From: Azophilus sp965247035
GTDB lineage: Bacteria; Pseudomonadota; Gammaproteobacteria; Pseudomonadales; Azotimanducaceae
Assembly (NCBI GenBank): GCA_965247035.1
Contig: CBDFGJ010000002.1
Coordinates: forward strand, 343,251-407,250
DNA length: 64,000 bases
Direction of reading: 5' to 3'
Under the pieces are notes generated by a model. The model did not search any database. It saw only the letters and a list, made by a program, of their open reading frames with translations, and had not been told where the DNA came from. The position numbers were made by a program, and so were the translations under genes. Below are positions 30,698 to 39,229 of this stretch, one piece after another (position 1 is the first letter of the stretch; each line of letters opens with the position of its first letter).

Positions 30698-30845
30698 GGT
30701 TGTGTTTGAACGTTTCAACTGCGGCTGCGCTGTGATCGGCGGCCCACAACATGCGGAAACCAGCGCTCTTGAATCCAAGCGATAGCCCCCCTGCGCCTGC
30801 AAAGAGGTCCACGACGATCAGGCATGAGGTCGCGTCTCTGGCCAT
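30684..30845 (-). pseudogene. N-terminal stump of a cytosine-C5 DNA methyltransferase
   Basis: The 53 codons from ATG at 30845 carry motif I of C5 methyltransferases (VVDLFAGAGGLSLGFKSAGF) followed by the expected ADHS...AVETFKHN cofactor-binding segment. The reading frame then runs into the 30638-30697 hairpin and stops at TGA. Catalytic motif IV (PCQ) and the target-recognition domain are missing, so this is a non-functional remnant of a Dcm-like or restriction-modification enzyme. Confidence 0.75.
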
Positions 30846-30869
30846 TCGACTAGGGCGTGCTAATGCAAA

Positions 30870-31019
30870 TCACTGAACGAGAGCGTCGAAGATGAGCGCA
30901 ATCAGAATGAATCCGACGAATAGGGTGTCGAGCTTTTTGAAGCGTGTGCAGAGGCCGCGCTGAACCGGCAGCAGCAGCACGATCCGTTCGCATTGCTCCT
31001 GTGTCAGTTCCAAGCGAAT
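30870..31019 (-). pseudogene. Internally deleted IS5-family transposase remnant
   Basis: The minus-strand frame reads ELTQEQCERIVLLLP, like the N-terminus of IS5-type transposases, and then joins directly to CTRFKKLDTLFVGFILIALI, like their C-terminus, ending at TGA (30870). The catalytic centre is gone. The remaining sequence to 31317 shows no gene. Confidence 0.6.
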
Positions 31020-31317
31020 GCCCCTTGCAATTACGTTCTGCGAAATCGTATCAAATCATGGGGGTGTCGTGTTGGCGATGGCCTCAACCTTGCGCGAGCG
31101 CCAGCGAACGCAGTGCGGTTCACCTTGCGCGTGGTTTAGATCACCGCTGGCAAGCACCCTATACGCCGCAGAGTGCAAACTTCCTCGGACAGCACAGCAA
31201 GTCGCAACCAGCCCTTGCGGCGCGTTAGCATGTGTCCGCGAGTAGCCTGGGCCGCGGTTATGCCGGCTTTCGCCGGGCTGCGATCATTTAGAAGAGTAGC
31301 TATAGGAGCGAAACAGC

Positions 31318-32040
31318 ATGGCTAACAAGGTGGCCCTGATTACGGGTGCGGCAACGGGCATCGGCGCGGAGGTGGCTCGGCAACTCGGCGACGACGGCGT
31401 ACGTGTGACGGTGTGCGACATCAACAGGAGCGAAGGGAACGCAGTGGCGGCGGCAGCGGGCGGCATCTTCGCCTACTGCGACGTGCGCAGCCTAGATGAT
31501 CTCAAGGCGGCTTTCGACCTGTGCGAGCAGCGCCTCGGCATGCCTGATTACGTCCATCTGAACGCGGGCGTCATGACCGTTCCCACCAACGACCCCACGC
31601 TGCCGATAGAAGAGGTGTCGGTGGAGCAGTATCGACGCATTCTGGGCATCAATCTGGACGGTGTGTACCACGGGCTGAAGGTGGCCTTGCCGTGGCTACG
31701 CGCCCGGGGCGGCGCAATCACCCTGACGGCATCGATAGCCGGCTTAGGCGCGGTGGCTGACGACCCGCTGTACACCGCAACGAAGTACGCGGTAATCGGC
31801 ATGGGCCGGGCGGTGGCGGCGGCGAACGCTGACAGCAATGTGCGAATCAACGTGATCTGCCCAGGGGTGGTGGATACCGCTATCGTGCCGGACGCCTACA
31901 AAGCTCCTGAATTCGGCGTGATGCCAACGTCCACCATGGCCGCTGAAGTGGTGGACCTGCTGCGCAACGGCGCCAACGGGGAGGTTCGGGTCAAGCTGAG
32001 GGATCGTGCCGCCTTCCAAGTGCATCCAGAACAGCTTTAA
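31318..32040 (+). CDS. SDR-family oxidoreductase
   Basis: 240-residue short-chain dehydrogenase/reductase. The Rossmann motif TGAATGIG binds NAD(P); D35-like CDIN at the end of beta-2 suggests NAD preference. The active site shows the Ser in TASIAG, and the Y-x-x-x-K motif YTATK. NAGV and the PGVVDT segment are typical of classical SDRs. The substrate is not predictable. TAGGAG lies 10 bases before the ATG. It stands alone among mobile-element debris. Confidence 0.85.
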   Translation: MANKVALITGAATGIGAEVARQLGDDGVRVTVCDINRSEGNAVAAAAGGIFAYCDVRSLDDLKAAFDLCEQRLGMPDYVHLNAGVMTVPTNDPTLPIEEVSVEQYRRILGINLDGVYHGLKVALPWLRARGGAITLTASIAGLGAVADDPLYTATKYAVIGMGRAVAAANADSNVRINVICPGVVDTAIVPDAYKAPEFGVMPTSTMAAEVVDLLRNGANGEVRVKLRDRAAFQVHPEQL

Positions 32041-32199
32041 ACGGGGGTTTAATAGACGATCTCCCGCCCACTCATCGGGACCAACTGTTGCAACAGCCTC
32101 GCACCCCCAACTCCAAAAACAAGGGAACATTTCCACTTTGAAAGAAAAAGAAATAGGATGCCCAGCGCTGAACCGGCGGCGGGGCGTCCGCAGACCATC

Positions 32200-32275
32200 A
32201 CCCCATCGGCACCAGCGCACCAATGCGCCGAAAATTGCCGGGGCCGAAATTCCGGAATGTGTCTGAGCCCATACA
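32200..32275 (-). mobile_element. IS481-like left end (inverted, solo)
   Basis: Reverse-complemented, the segment begins TGTATGGGCTCAGACACATT and continues CCGGAATTTCGGCCCC and GGCGCATTGG, matching the left end at 47448-47510. No transposase codons remain here. Confidence 0.65.
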
Positions 32276-32289
32276 CCCCGCCAGTCAGC

Positions 32290-32985
32290 CACATGGAATC
32301 ATCACCCTCATCAAGGGAATGGGCAAATTCCGCGATGAATCCCTAGCGAGGCTCACCTTCGTTCGCCTAGGTGCCGACGACTTGATCCTGAGCGTACCGT
32401 TGTTGCCTTCGGCTTCCGAACCGCTGCGACAAGGATTCTTGTTTCTGATCAACCACTCTGAGCACATCACCGAGGTTTCGCTGCTCGCCATTGACTTGGA
32501 GCTGGGCAATCCCGCCAAGGGCAGGGTGATTGGCGGCTGCGGCTTAACTGCCCACTGCCCCTCGAAGTCCTAGCTTATGTTCGCACCGCCGACGGCTTTC
32601 TGGCCAGCGTTCACGATCTGGCCTCGGAAATTGGAGGCCCGTACCCGGTGTCAACGTTCAATTTAGGCAGCAATTCGCGACAGGCCAGTCTGCTGAGCCA
32701 AATCAACCCGAACAGCGTCAATGCCCAAATCGCCGTTCACCGGCTCGACGACACGAGCGCAAGACACAGCCCGACTCGCCTCACCCTGCCAACCGGCCAA
32801 GCGCGCTTGATCAGCGCCAAGACACTGGCAGACCACGGTGCCGCTCTTGATGGCGCACTGGGCGATGGCACCGGCAAGTGACGGCTTGACATCGAAGCGA
32901 ATCAGGATATTCAGGCGATGAGCCTGATTTAGAGCCCCGCTGGACACACCACCAACCTGTCCTCCCTGCCCGACGATGGGCATTA
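32290..32985 (+). pseudogene. Decayed secreted repeat-domain protein
   Basis: Two overlapping frames preserve one ancestral protein. The first carries LLPSASEPLRQGFLFLINHS and EVSLLAIDLELGNPAKG. After a frameshift near 32560 the second carries PLEVLAYVRTADGFLASVHD, GSNSRQASLLSQINP, LTLPTGQARLISAKTLADHG and LDGALGDGTGK; after a further stop, IQAMSLI and TTNLSSLPDDGH follow. From memory this pattern (INxS, VLAYVRTADGF, LDGALGDG-GKW, VMSLLxSPTGHxTNLS) occurs as a repeated domain in large exported proteins of marine gammaproteobacteria. The gene is broken by at least two lesions and lacks both ends. Confidence 0.55.
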
Positions 32986-33073
32986 AAGGGCGAGGGGGCC
33001 GCTCGATATGCGGCTAGATGATGGGACCGCCCCAGTGCGGTAACATTAACGCAATCATTCTTGAAGAGTACGC

Positions 33074-33550
33074 ATGAAGATAATCAAAGGCGTCGGCGCT
33101 GTCTTGGCCATCATCGCGGTCTTTCTCGGCGCGGCATACCTGCTGCGGGGGGATCCGATCGGCCCTATCGCCGGCAAACAACTCGCCGGAACGGAACTGC
33201 CCCGGCCCTATTCCTGGAACATCTGCAACAACTACGATACGGTGGCCGTGGAGACAAACCCGGATGCGCCCTATTCGGTAACGACTTGGTGCGTCGTTGT
33301 CAGCGGGGTTCTCTACATCCCGTCGAGCGATGGTGCTAGCCGTACTTGGACTCAAAACGTCATCGCCAACCCCAACATACGGATCAAGATAGGCGAGAGG
33401 ATCTATCCGGCCAAGGCCACCCGGGTGACCGACATTGCGCCCAAGGTCTTCAGGGACGCCATACTTGACAAGTACCCGGAAGCGGCAGAAATGGCGGCGG
33501 CAGGCAGCCCGGAAAGCGTTTGGATCTTTCGCGTGGACCCTCGTGACTGA
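33074..33550 (+). CDS. Membrane-anchored hypothetical protein, possibly split-barrel (DUF385-like)
   Basis: 158 residues with one N-terminal helix (GVGAVLAIIAVFLGAAYLL) that is either an anchor or a signal. The exported part contains TTWCVVVSGVLYIPSSDGAS and TQNVIANPNIRIKIGERIYP. The order of elements (a strand ending in LYIPS, then N-I-x-N-P-x-v-x-i-x-i) is reminiscent of flavin/F420 split-barrel proteins, but that is a weak resemblance and I do not assign a function. Confidence 0.55.
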   Translation: MKIIKGVGAVLAIIAVFLGAAYLLRGDPIGPIAGKQLAGTELPRPYSWNICNNYDTVAVETNPDAPYSVTTWCVVVSGVLYIPSSDGASRTWTQNVIANPNIRIKIGERIYPAKATRVTDIAPKVFRDAILDKYPEAAEMAAAGSPESVWIFRVDPRD

Positions 33551-33670
33551 CCCTCTCCTTATAATAGGGCTTGAATTGACCAACCGACGAGCCAAACTGA
33601 CCGAAGGCGGCCCGACGCGAGCGAAGCGAAATTCGGCTTGGCAGCCCATCTCTACGCGCATGGAGTTCTA

Positions 33671-34150
33671 ATGATCGACCTCTCCATAGCAATCAACGAG
33701 GACGAGCGCCTAGCCCTCAATCTCTTCAAAGCCATGGAGAACGGCAATTTGCTCGAAATCATGGAGGAAACCTGCCGCGACGACTTTGTCTGGGCAAACA
33801 GCGGATTGCCAACGCTGCGTGGGCAGGATGAGATTCGCGCACTGTTCGCCAGCGGAGGTTTCCGATCCTTGATTCCGATCCTGGCCGAACAAACCCACTT
33901 CTCCGCCGATGTGGTCCAGATGGCCAACAAGGCCGGTGCGGTTTTCACCGAACGCGTCGATCACCATTGGGCACCGGACGGCCGTGACCTGATGACACCG
34001 CATATTGCGGGGGTTATCGAGATCAAAGGCGGCAAGGTCACCGCGCTGCGCGATTTTTACGATGTGGTGTGCTACGAGCAGAAGCCGACCGAAGTAAATC
34101 CCCAATTCACCCTTACGACCCATCGGCAACGCATTGCAGCGGGTAGTTGA
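33671..34150 (+). CDS. Limonene-1,2-epoxide hydrolase-like / SnoaL-fold protein
   Basis: 159 residues from the ATG at 33671; an in-frame start 33 bases earlier is less likely. The curved-sheet NTF2/SnoaL fold is indicated by FKAMENGNLLEIMEETCRDD and FVWANSGLPTLRGQDEIRAL. The limonene epoxide hydrolase catalytic pattern appears to be kept: Arg and Asp in TERVDHHW and Asp in LRDFYDV. A water-mediated epoxide hydrolysis or related role is therefore plausible. Its neighbour upstream is the membrane-anchored hypothetical protein; an IS remnant begins right after it. Confidence 0.65.
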   Translation: MIDLSIAINEDERLALNLFKAMENGNLLEIMEETCRDDFVWANSGLPTLRGQDEIRALFASGGFRSLIPILAEQTHFSADVVQMANKAGAVFTERVDHHWAPDGRDLMTPHIAGVIEIKGGKVTALRDFYDVVCYEQKPTEVNPQFTLTTHRQRIAAGS

Positions 34151-34189
34151 ACCGATGGCGATGGACCGAACCACGCCGCAATGACATTT

Positions 34190-34370
34190 GCGCTCACGCC
34201 CGCCGAGTTCTGGTCCGTCCACCGGGGCGACCTCACCATCTTGGACCGGTCTCTCCGCGATCACCACAATGTCCGGCCCCACCATGCCCTCGGCTTGTTG
34301 ACTTCGGCCGAATTAACGGACAAGCTCTCCCTCGCTACCTGATCGAAAAAATTCCGAAATGTACTGAGCC
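34190..34370 (+). mobile_element. IS481-like right-end remnant at the left edge of the island
   Basis: It retains the last transposase codons (AEFWSVHRGDLTILDRSLRD then HHNVRPHHALGLLTSAEL, stop at 34342) and the right terminal sequence ATTCCGAAATGTACTGAGCC. The integrase-core C-terminal pattern RPHHALGLLTPAE is shared with copies at 48200 and 59190. Confidence 0.75.
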
Positions 34371-34379
34371 TGTATTTGC

Positions 34380-34407
34380 TTGACGGGCTCGTTTAAAGGT
34401 GTAAAGT
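34380..34407 (+). promoter_or_regulatory. Candidate promoter of tssBC
   Basis: TTGACG (34380) and TAAAGT (34402) are separated by 16 bp, 10 bp beyond the IS481-like end and 55 bp before tssB. An AGAGGAAA ribosome-binding site precedes the tssB ATG. Confidence 0.45.
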
Positions 34408-34461
34408 CGCGCGGGCTGATAGGGCTTAATTGATTCAATTCTATAGAAGAGGAAAGTCAGA

Positions 34462-34995
34462 ATGGCGGATGGAAGTCAACATAAAGTGGGAAGGGTACGA
34501 CCTCCCCGCGTTTCAATAACCTACGATGTAGAGGATGGCGGGGCGGTCCAATCACGTGAATTGCCGATGGTTGTGGGCGTTGTTTCCGATCTATCAGGCG
34601 ATGCCGACGACCCCTTGGACTACAAGGAACGCAAGTTCATTGAGGTGGAGCAGGGAGGCGTGGACCGCCTGATGTCTAGGGTCGGCCCTAAGCTGGAGTT
34701 CACGGTCCCGGACAAGATATCAGGCGACGAAGGAAAGGAAGTCAAAGTTAACCTTGATTTCGACTCCGTGGACGATTTCTCGCCCATGGGCGTCGCCTCG
34801 AAAATCCCGCAAACCGCCAAGCTGCTCGAAGCGCGGCAAAAGCTCGCGGACCTCTACGGCAAGGTGGAGGCTAACGAAAAGCTCAATGGCATTTTGGGCG
34901 AAGTGCTTGGGGACACGGACAAGCGGGAGCAGCTTGAGTCGCAACTCAACAGCCTCGGCAATAATGATGATGATGACAAAGAGGAGGGAAGCTAG
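34462..34995 (+). CDS. tssB: Type VI secretion sheath protein TssB (VipA)
   Basis: 177-residue small subunit of the contractile sheath. It shows RPPRVSITYDVEDGG, the family motif SRELPMVVGVVSDLSG, KFIEVEQGGVDRLMSRVGPK, VNLDFDSVDDFSPMGVA and the helix LLEARQKLADLYGKVEAN that packs against TssC. The acidic tail (DDDDKEEGS) is slightly longer than usual. It is followed after 2 bp by tssC. No other core T6SS genes (tssE, F, G, K, J, L, M, hcp, clpV) are in the window. Confidence 0.93.
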   Translation: MADGSQHKVGRVRPPRVSITYDVEDGGAVQSRELPMVVGVVSDLSGDADDPLDYKERKFIEVEQGGVDRLMSRVGPKLEFTVPDKISGDEGKEVKVNLDFDSVDDFSPMGVASKIPQTAKLLEARQKLADLYGKVEANEKLNGILGEVLGDTDKREQLESQLNSLGNNDDDDKEEGS

Positions 34996-34997
34996 CC

Positions 34998-36461
34998 ATG
35001 GCAGATGCACTACAGGCATCCGTTCCTGGGGTGGCGCAAGGTACGTTGCTCGACCAGATCTTCGACGAAGGGCGCATGGTTCGGGACACCCACCAAGTAG
35101 ACAGAGCACGGATGATGCTACAGGGCTTCCTTGAAGAAGCAACCAAAGCGGGGACCACCCTTGATGGCGACGCCAAGCGCGTCATAGCGGAGCGGATTGC
35201 GGCACTTGATCGCCTAATCGCGGCGCAGGTGAACGAAGTCCTGCACCACAGCAAGTTTCAGAAGCTGGAGGCTAGCTGGCGAAACCTCAACAAGCTGGTG
35301 TCGGAAAACGAACTGTCGTCCTCGCTGAAGGTGCGGGTGCTCAACACCCACCGAAAGGAACTGCAACGGGACTTCGCGCGCGCCGCCGGCTTCGATCAGT
35401 CACAGTTCTTCAAGAACTTGTACGAAGACGAGTACGGCACGCTCGGCGGTTCGCCCTATACGTTCATGATCGGTGACATGGAATTCGGCCGCTCGCCGCA
35501 GGACATACAGTTCCTGCGTGACATGTCGGCCGTGGCCGCCATGGCGCATGCACCTTTCGTTACGAGCGCTGATCCCCGCCTGCTTGACCTTGATGGCTAT
35601 TCGGAACTGGACCGCCCCATCGACATCGCGAAGATTTTTGAATCAAGCGAAATGGGTCCTTGGAACTCGCTACGCGACAACCCAGACTCGCGCTACCTCG
35701 TCCTCACCGCTCCCAGAACCTTGGTACGACTGCCTTGGGGGCCGGATTCGGCACCGGTGGATGAAATGGACTTCGACGAGGACGTGGACGGCGAAGATCA
35801 CAAGAAGTACCTGTGGGGGCCGTCGTCTTGGTCCATGGGTTCGCTCATTATGAAGTCGTTTGCCGAGTACGGGTGGCCTTCAGCGATTCGGGGCACGGAG
35901 ACCGGAGGTAAGGTGGGTGCCCTACCCCTGCACACCTATGCGTCGCTATCGGGCGCGAAGGTCACCAAGTGTCCTACCGAGACGTCGATCACGGACCGGC
36001 GTGAGAAGGAGCTTTCTGACCAAGGCCTAATCGGTCTCTGCCACGCAAGAAACACGGATTTTGCGGTGGTATTTTCCGGTTCGACAGTGAACAGGCCGCA
36101 AAAATTCGCGGACGAGGACGCAAACGCCAACGCGCGCCTGTCGGCAAGCCTGCCGTACATTCTGGCGTGTTCGCGATTCGCCCACTACTTGAAGGCGATC
36201 ATGCGCGACAAGATCGGGGGTTTTACGTCTCGGGAGGAGATCGAAAAATTCCTGAGCAACTGGATCGCTCAGTACGTCACATCCGACGAAACCGCTTCCC
36301 ACGCCACGAAGGCGAAGTACCCGTTGCGTGAGGCGCGCGTCCAAGTGCGTGAAATTGCTGGCAAGCCCGGCTCCTATACCGCCGTGGCGCACCTGAGGCC
36401 GCACTTCCAGCTAGAGGAGTTGACCGCGTCGCTGCGCCTTGTTGCGGACTTGCCGAGCTAG
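34998..36461 (+). CDS. tssC: Type VI secretion sheath protein TssC (VipB)
   Basis: 487-residue large sheath subunit, typical length. Landmarks: LHHSKFQKLEASWRNLNKLV, ISVLNTH-like LKVRVLNTHRKELQRDF, PYTFMIGDMEFGRSPQDIQF, LRDMSAVAAMAHAPFV, LVLTAPRTLVRLPWG, and the C-terminal FTSREEIEKFLSNWIAQYV with REARVQVREIAGKPGSY. With TssB it forms the contracting tail sheath. The pair ends at a strong hairpin (36486-36509). Confidence 0.95.
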   Translation: MADALQASVPGVAQGTLLDQIFDEGRMVRDTHQVDRARMMLQGFLEEATKAGTTLDGDAKRVIAERIAALDRLIAAQVNEVLHHSKFQKLEASWRNLNKLVSENELSSSLKVRVLNTHRKELQRDFARAAGFDQSQFFKNLYEDEYGTLGGSPYTFMIGDMEFGRSPQDIQFLRDMSAVAAMAHAPFVTSADPRLLDLDGYSELDRPIDIAKIFESSEMGPWNSLRDNPDSRYLVLTAPRTLVRLPWGPDSAPVDEMDFDEDVDGEDHKKYLWGPSSWSMGSLIMKSFAEYGWPSAIRGTETGGKVGALPLHTYASLSGAKVTKCPTETSITDRREKELSDQGLIGLCHARNTDFAVVFSGSTVNRPQKFADEDANANARLSASLPYILACSRFAHYLKAIMRDKIGGFTSREEIEKFLSNWIAQYVTSDETASHATKAKYPLREARVQVREIAGKPGSYTAVAHLRPHFQLEELTASLRLVADLPS

Positions 36462-36485
36462 ACGAAAAAGGATCAGGAGAGCCGA

Positions 36486-36512
36486 AGCGCCACCCTGCAG
36501 GGTGGCGCTTTA
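36486..36512 (+). terminator. Terminator-like hairpin after tssBC
   Basis: A perfect 10-bp stem (AGCGCCACCC / GGGTGGCGCT) with a 4-base loop TGCA, followed by TTAGCT. The T-run is short, so attenuation or mRNA protection are alternatives. Confidence 0.6.
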
Positions 36513-36660
36513 GCTCGTACTGATCCATCCCGGCGTTGGGTTTGAGTAGGTTGGTTGGTGCTTTGCATCATCAAATTACGGCGGCATGTGCGGGTCGCCC
36601 TGATCCGCGCCGCAAGATTCGAACCGTGCGGGGGCCGCGAATCGGAACTGGAGCCCGCAG

Positions 36661-38118
36661 GTGTTTGTTGACAAAACCTTGGCCAGAACTTGGCGATCCC
36701 GCACCGCCCGCGATGATGGCGTCGAGATCCTCGTTGGCGCTTGGTCCGGTGAGCCTGCCGATCATCGAGCCGCCTTGATTGCCGCCCGGGGAGATCTTCC
36801 GAGAGCCGGCGACTGTGGCGGCCTTGGCTGGAAGTGTCTCGCCAAAAACGACATCGTGGGTGCCCTGCGCCAAGCTCGCCAACGCGAGGAGTCCGCGCCG
36901 CAAAGTGCCTCCATGGCTTTTCTGGAGGCCGAGGCGCTATTCGCGGCCGGTGCTGTGGTTGGCAGTTTGAACCGTCTGGCGAATCTGCATCGCCAAGGCA
37001 ACGCACCCGCAACCATGGCGCTCGCCCGCCGTCACCATCTCCTCGGCGACCATGCCCGGGCCGAGTCGGTTGCCACTGCGCTTCCATCCCACGCCCATAC
37101 TGCATTGGTCGGCGCACGAGCTGCGCTCGCCGGCAACCGTCCGACCCGAGCCATGGGCTTCATCGAGCCCTTCATGGAGGCGGCAACCCCGCTACCGGAG
37201 CCGGGCGTCGCCGGTGCCTTCGCCGCGATTGCTGCGGCTACACTCGCCCGTCTTCAAGACTTTGCCGAGCTCAGGCGCTTCGCCGCAAGCCTGCTGGTCG
37301 CACCCGACCTACCACCGGACATGATGCCCAGCGTTGCCCGCGCGGCTTGGACCGGCGGTTTGGCCGGTCAGGCTTGGAAGCGCTTCGCCGGCAACGATCC
37401 GTGGATGCTGGCGGCGCGGCTAGAGCTTGCGACCCTGTCCGCCAACGCGGAACTCACCGCTGGGTTGCTCGCCCGCGCCGGGCCGATGGGCACCCCGGCG
37501 CAACCGGCAATGCTGCTGTTGACTGGGCGGCAACCAGATCCGAAACAAGCCGCGCAGGTTTTCGTGCCGGATCAATCCTTGCACCTGTGGCGCACCCACC
37601 CGTATCGGTGGCAGCCTTGGATTGATGCGGCGTGCAGCCAAGGGGCATCGGTTGAAATCTACGATCTGGCGCGGGACGAAATTCCCGACGAACAGGTCAT
37701 TCCTAACGGCACGCTGAACGACGGCTCCCTAGTTGAGCTGCTCGAACCGACACCGGTTCAGCCGCTGCCGATTCGGGGCTCCGGTGCGTGGATCGACGAG
37801 TCCCTTTGCCAAGGGGTTGGCGTTGGCCACGACTGGTCGAACGACGAAGCGCAGGCGCTTGCAGAACGTCTGCCAAGGACCGACCAGAAGTGCGCCGCAG
37901 TCTGGATCATGAGTGCCGACGCGGCGCTTGCCCATGTTCACGAAGGCCGTGCCATCATCGCCGTGGCGCCGCCGGGAGATCCGTTCTGGAACGGCCCGCT
38001 GCCGGAACGCGCATGGCCCGCACTGCGCATGGTGCGCCAGAACGTGAGCGAAGGTTGGCGCGGCGCCGGCGAACGGGTCGCTGCGCTGGTTGACAAGCTC
38101 TTGAACAGCGAGTCCTGA
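36661..38118 (+). CDS. Unrecognised alpha-helical (TPR-like) protein of the sheath locus
   Basis: 485 residues from a GTG with TGGAG upstream. I do not recognise the family. Residues 50-300 look like tandem helix pairs (GALRQARQREESAPQSASMA, FLEAEALFAAGAVVGSLNRL, MALARRHHLLGDHARAESVA, LARLQDFAELRRFAASLL), a TPR-like solenoid. The C-terminal 170 residues form a separate domain with acidic and Trp-rich stretches (DQSLHLWRTHPYRWQPWIDA) and end in AALVDKLLNSES. Its stop overlaps the ATG of the pentapeptide protein, so the two are coupled. The position after tssBC suggests an accessory or effector-loading role; that is inference. Confidence 0.6.
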   Translation: MFVDKTLARTWRSRTARDDGVEILVGAWSGEPADHRAALIAARGDLPRAGDCGGLGWKCLAKNDIVGALRQARQREESAPQSASMAFLEAEALFAAGAVVGSLNRLANLHRQGNAPATMALARRHHLLGDHARAESVATALPSHAHTALVGARAALAGNRPTRAMGFIEPFMEAATPLPEPGVAGAFAAIAAATLARLQDFAELRRFAASLLVAPDLPPDMMPSVARAAWTGGLAGQAWKRFAGNDPWMLAARLELATLSANAELTAGLLARAGPMGTPAQPAMLLLTGRQPDPKQAAQVFVPDQSLHLWRTHPYRWQPWIDAACSQGASVEIYDLARDEIPDEQVIPNGTLNDGSLVELLEPTPVQPLPIRGSGAWIDESLCQGVGVGHDWSNDEAQALAERLPRTDQKCAAVWIMSADAALAHVHEGRAIIAVAPPGDPFWNGPLPERAWPALRMVRQNVSEGWRGAGERVAALVDKLLNSES

Positions 38119-39179
38119 TGGATTTCCGCGATCCATTCGGCGCTCATCGGGGTGCCGGCATTCCGGTCGAAGGCCGCACTTGGTCCAACATGGATGTGGC
38201 CGATGACGATCTGGCTGGCGTCGTGTTCCAGAACTGCACTTTCGAGAACGTCCGCTTCGAGCGAACCGATCTACGTCAGGCCATGTTCCTGAATTCACGA
38301 TTTGATGACTGCGTCTTCAGCGCCTGTGAAATGGTGGAGACGCGCTGGTTCGGCTGCGAGGGCACGGGCATCGCAGTTGCGCCCGGTGCGGGTGGTGGGG
38401 TCGCCGGGTTGATCTGGTCGGACGTGCGTTTCGGCCAGCTTGAAATCAGCCGTGCCGGCCACCAACTCACGTTCTCGGAATCCAAAATCGACCGACTGCA
38501 GTTCGATGGCGAAGGTTGCACCCAGCAAACGCCCACGATCTCCGGTTGCACCTTGGGAGCCGTTGTGGCCGAGAACTTGGATTGGAAGGACGGCACGGCC
38601 GTGGGCTTGGATTTAAGCGTTTGCGCCTTCGATGGCGCGACCTTTGAGCGATGCAGCTTCATTGAGTCCAAAGCGCACGGCGTGGATCTTTCTCGGGTCT
38701 CATTCCTAAGCTGCAATCTGTATCGGAGCGACTTCTCCGAGGCGCGCTTGTGCCGGGCGGAAAAATCGATCTTTGCCGAGTGCAATCTGAAGTCCACAAA
38801 CTTCGAGGAAGCCGTCCTCAACGGCGCGTTGTTCGCGTCCGTGCAAGCGCAAGGGGCGTGCTTTGATCGCTCGCAACTCGAACACGCCTTGTTTCCCAAT
38901 GCACAGCTGTCTGGGGCGTCCTTCGAAGGGGCGCATGCTCCAGGCAGCGTTTGGACCGAAGCGAATCTGAGCGATGCTAAGCTGGCGCGCTTGAACGCCT
39001 CCGCCGGCGTATTCCGCAACGCTTCGTTGGCCGGTGCGGATGTGGAGGGCGCGCACTTGGTCGAGACGGATCTACACGGGGTCAAGGAGACGCTGTCGGG
39101 CGCCGATTTGCGCGACTCCCGGGGCACACTCGATTGGCGGGCCGAACGGGAGGCCGAAGCGCGACCTAAGGGGCGTTAA
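38118..39179 (+). CDS. Pentapeptide-repeat protein
   Basis: 353 residues with two blocks of A(D/N)LxX pentapeptides: residues 30-75 (FQNCTFENVRFERTDLRQAM) and 150-320 (FEEAVLNGALFASVQAQGAC, ANLSDAKLARLNASAGVFRN). Such repeats fold as a right-handed quadrilateral beta-helix. Pentapeptide proteins are common beside DUF2169/DUF3540/DUF4150 proteins in type VI clusters, where their role is unclear; no DNA-gyrase-inhibitor feature is evident. Overlaps the preceding gene by 1 bp. Confidence 0.8.
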   Translation: MDFRDPFGAHRGAGIPVEGRTWSNMDVADDDLAGVVFQNCTFENVRFERTDLRQAMFLNSRFDDCVFSACEMVETRWFGCEGTGIAVAPGAGGGVAGLIWSDVRFGQLEISRAGHQLTFSESKIDRLQFDGEGCTQQTPTISGCTLGAVVAENLDWKDGTAVGLDLSVCAFDGATFERCSFIESKAHGVDLSRVSFLSCNLYRSDFSEARLCRAEKSIFAECNLKSTNFEEAVLNGALFASVQAQGACFDRSQLEHALFPNAQLSGASFEGAHAPGSVWTEANLSDAKLARLNASAGVFRNASLAGADVEGAHLVETDLHGVKETLSGADLRDSRGTLDWRAEREAEARPKGR

Positions 39180-39229
39180 GTGGGTTGGCCCGTATAGATA
39201 GAGCCGACTTAGAAAGTCTAATACCATGA

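Noticed and set aside
33014..33661. 215-codon minus-strand frame opposite the membrane-anchored hypothetical gene
   Set aside because: It lacks domain signals; the plus-strand gene has a plausible membrane anchor and ordered strand pattern.
36661..38118. Assignment of the helical protein after tssC as TssA or TssE
   Set aside because: The ImpA N-terminal domain of TssA and the gp25 pattern of TssE are not visible; position alone is not enough.
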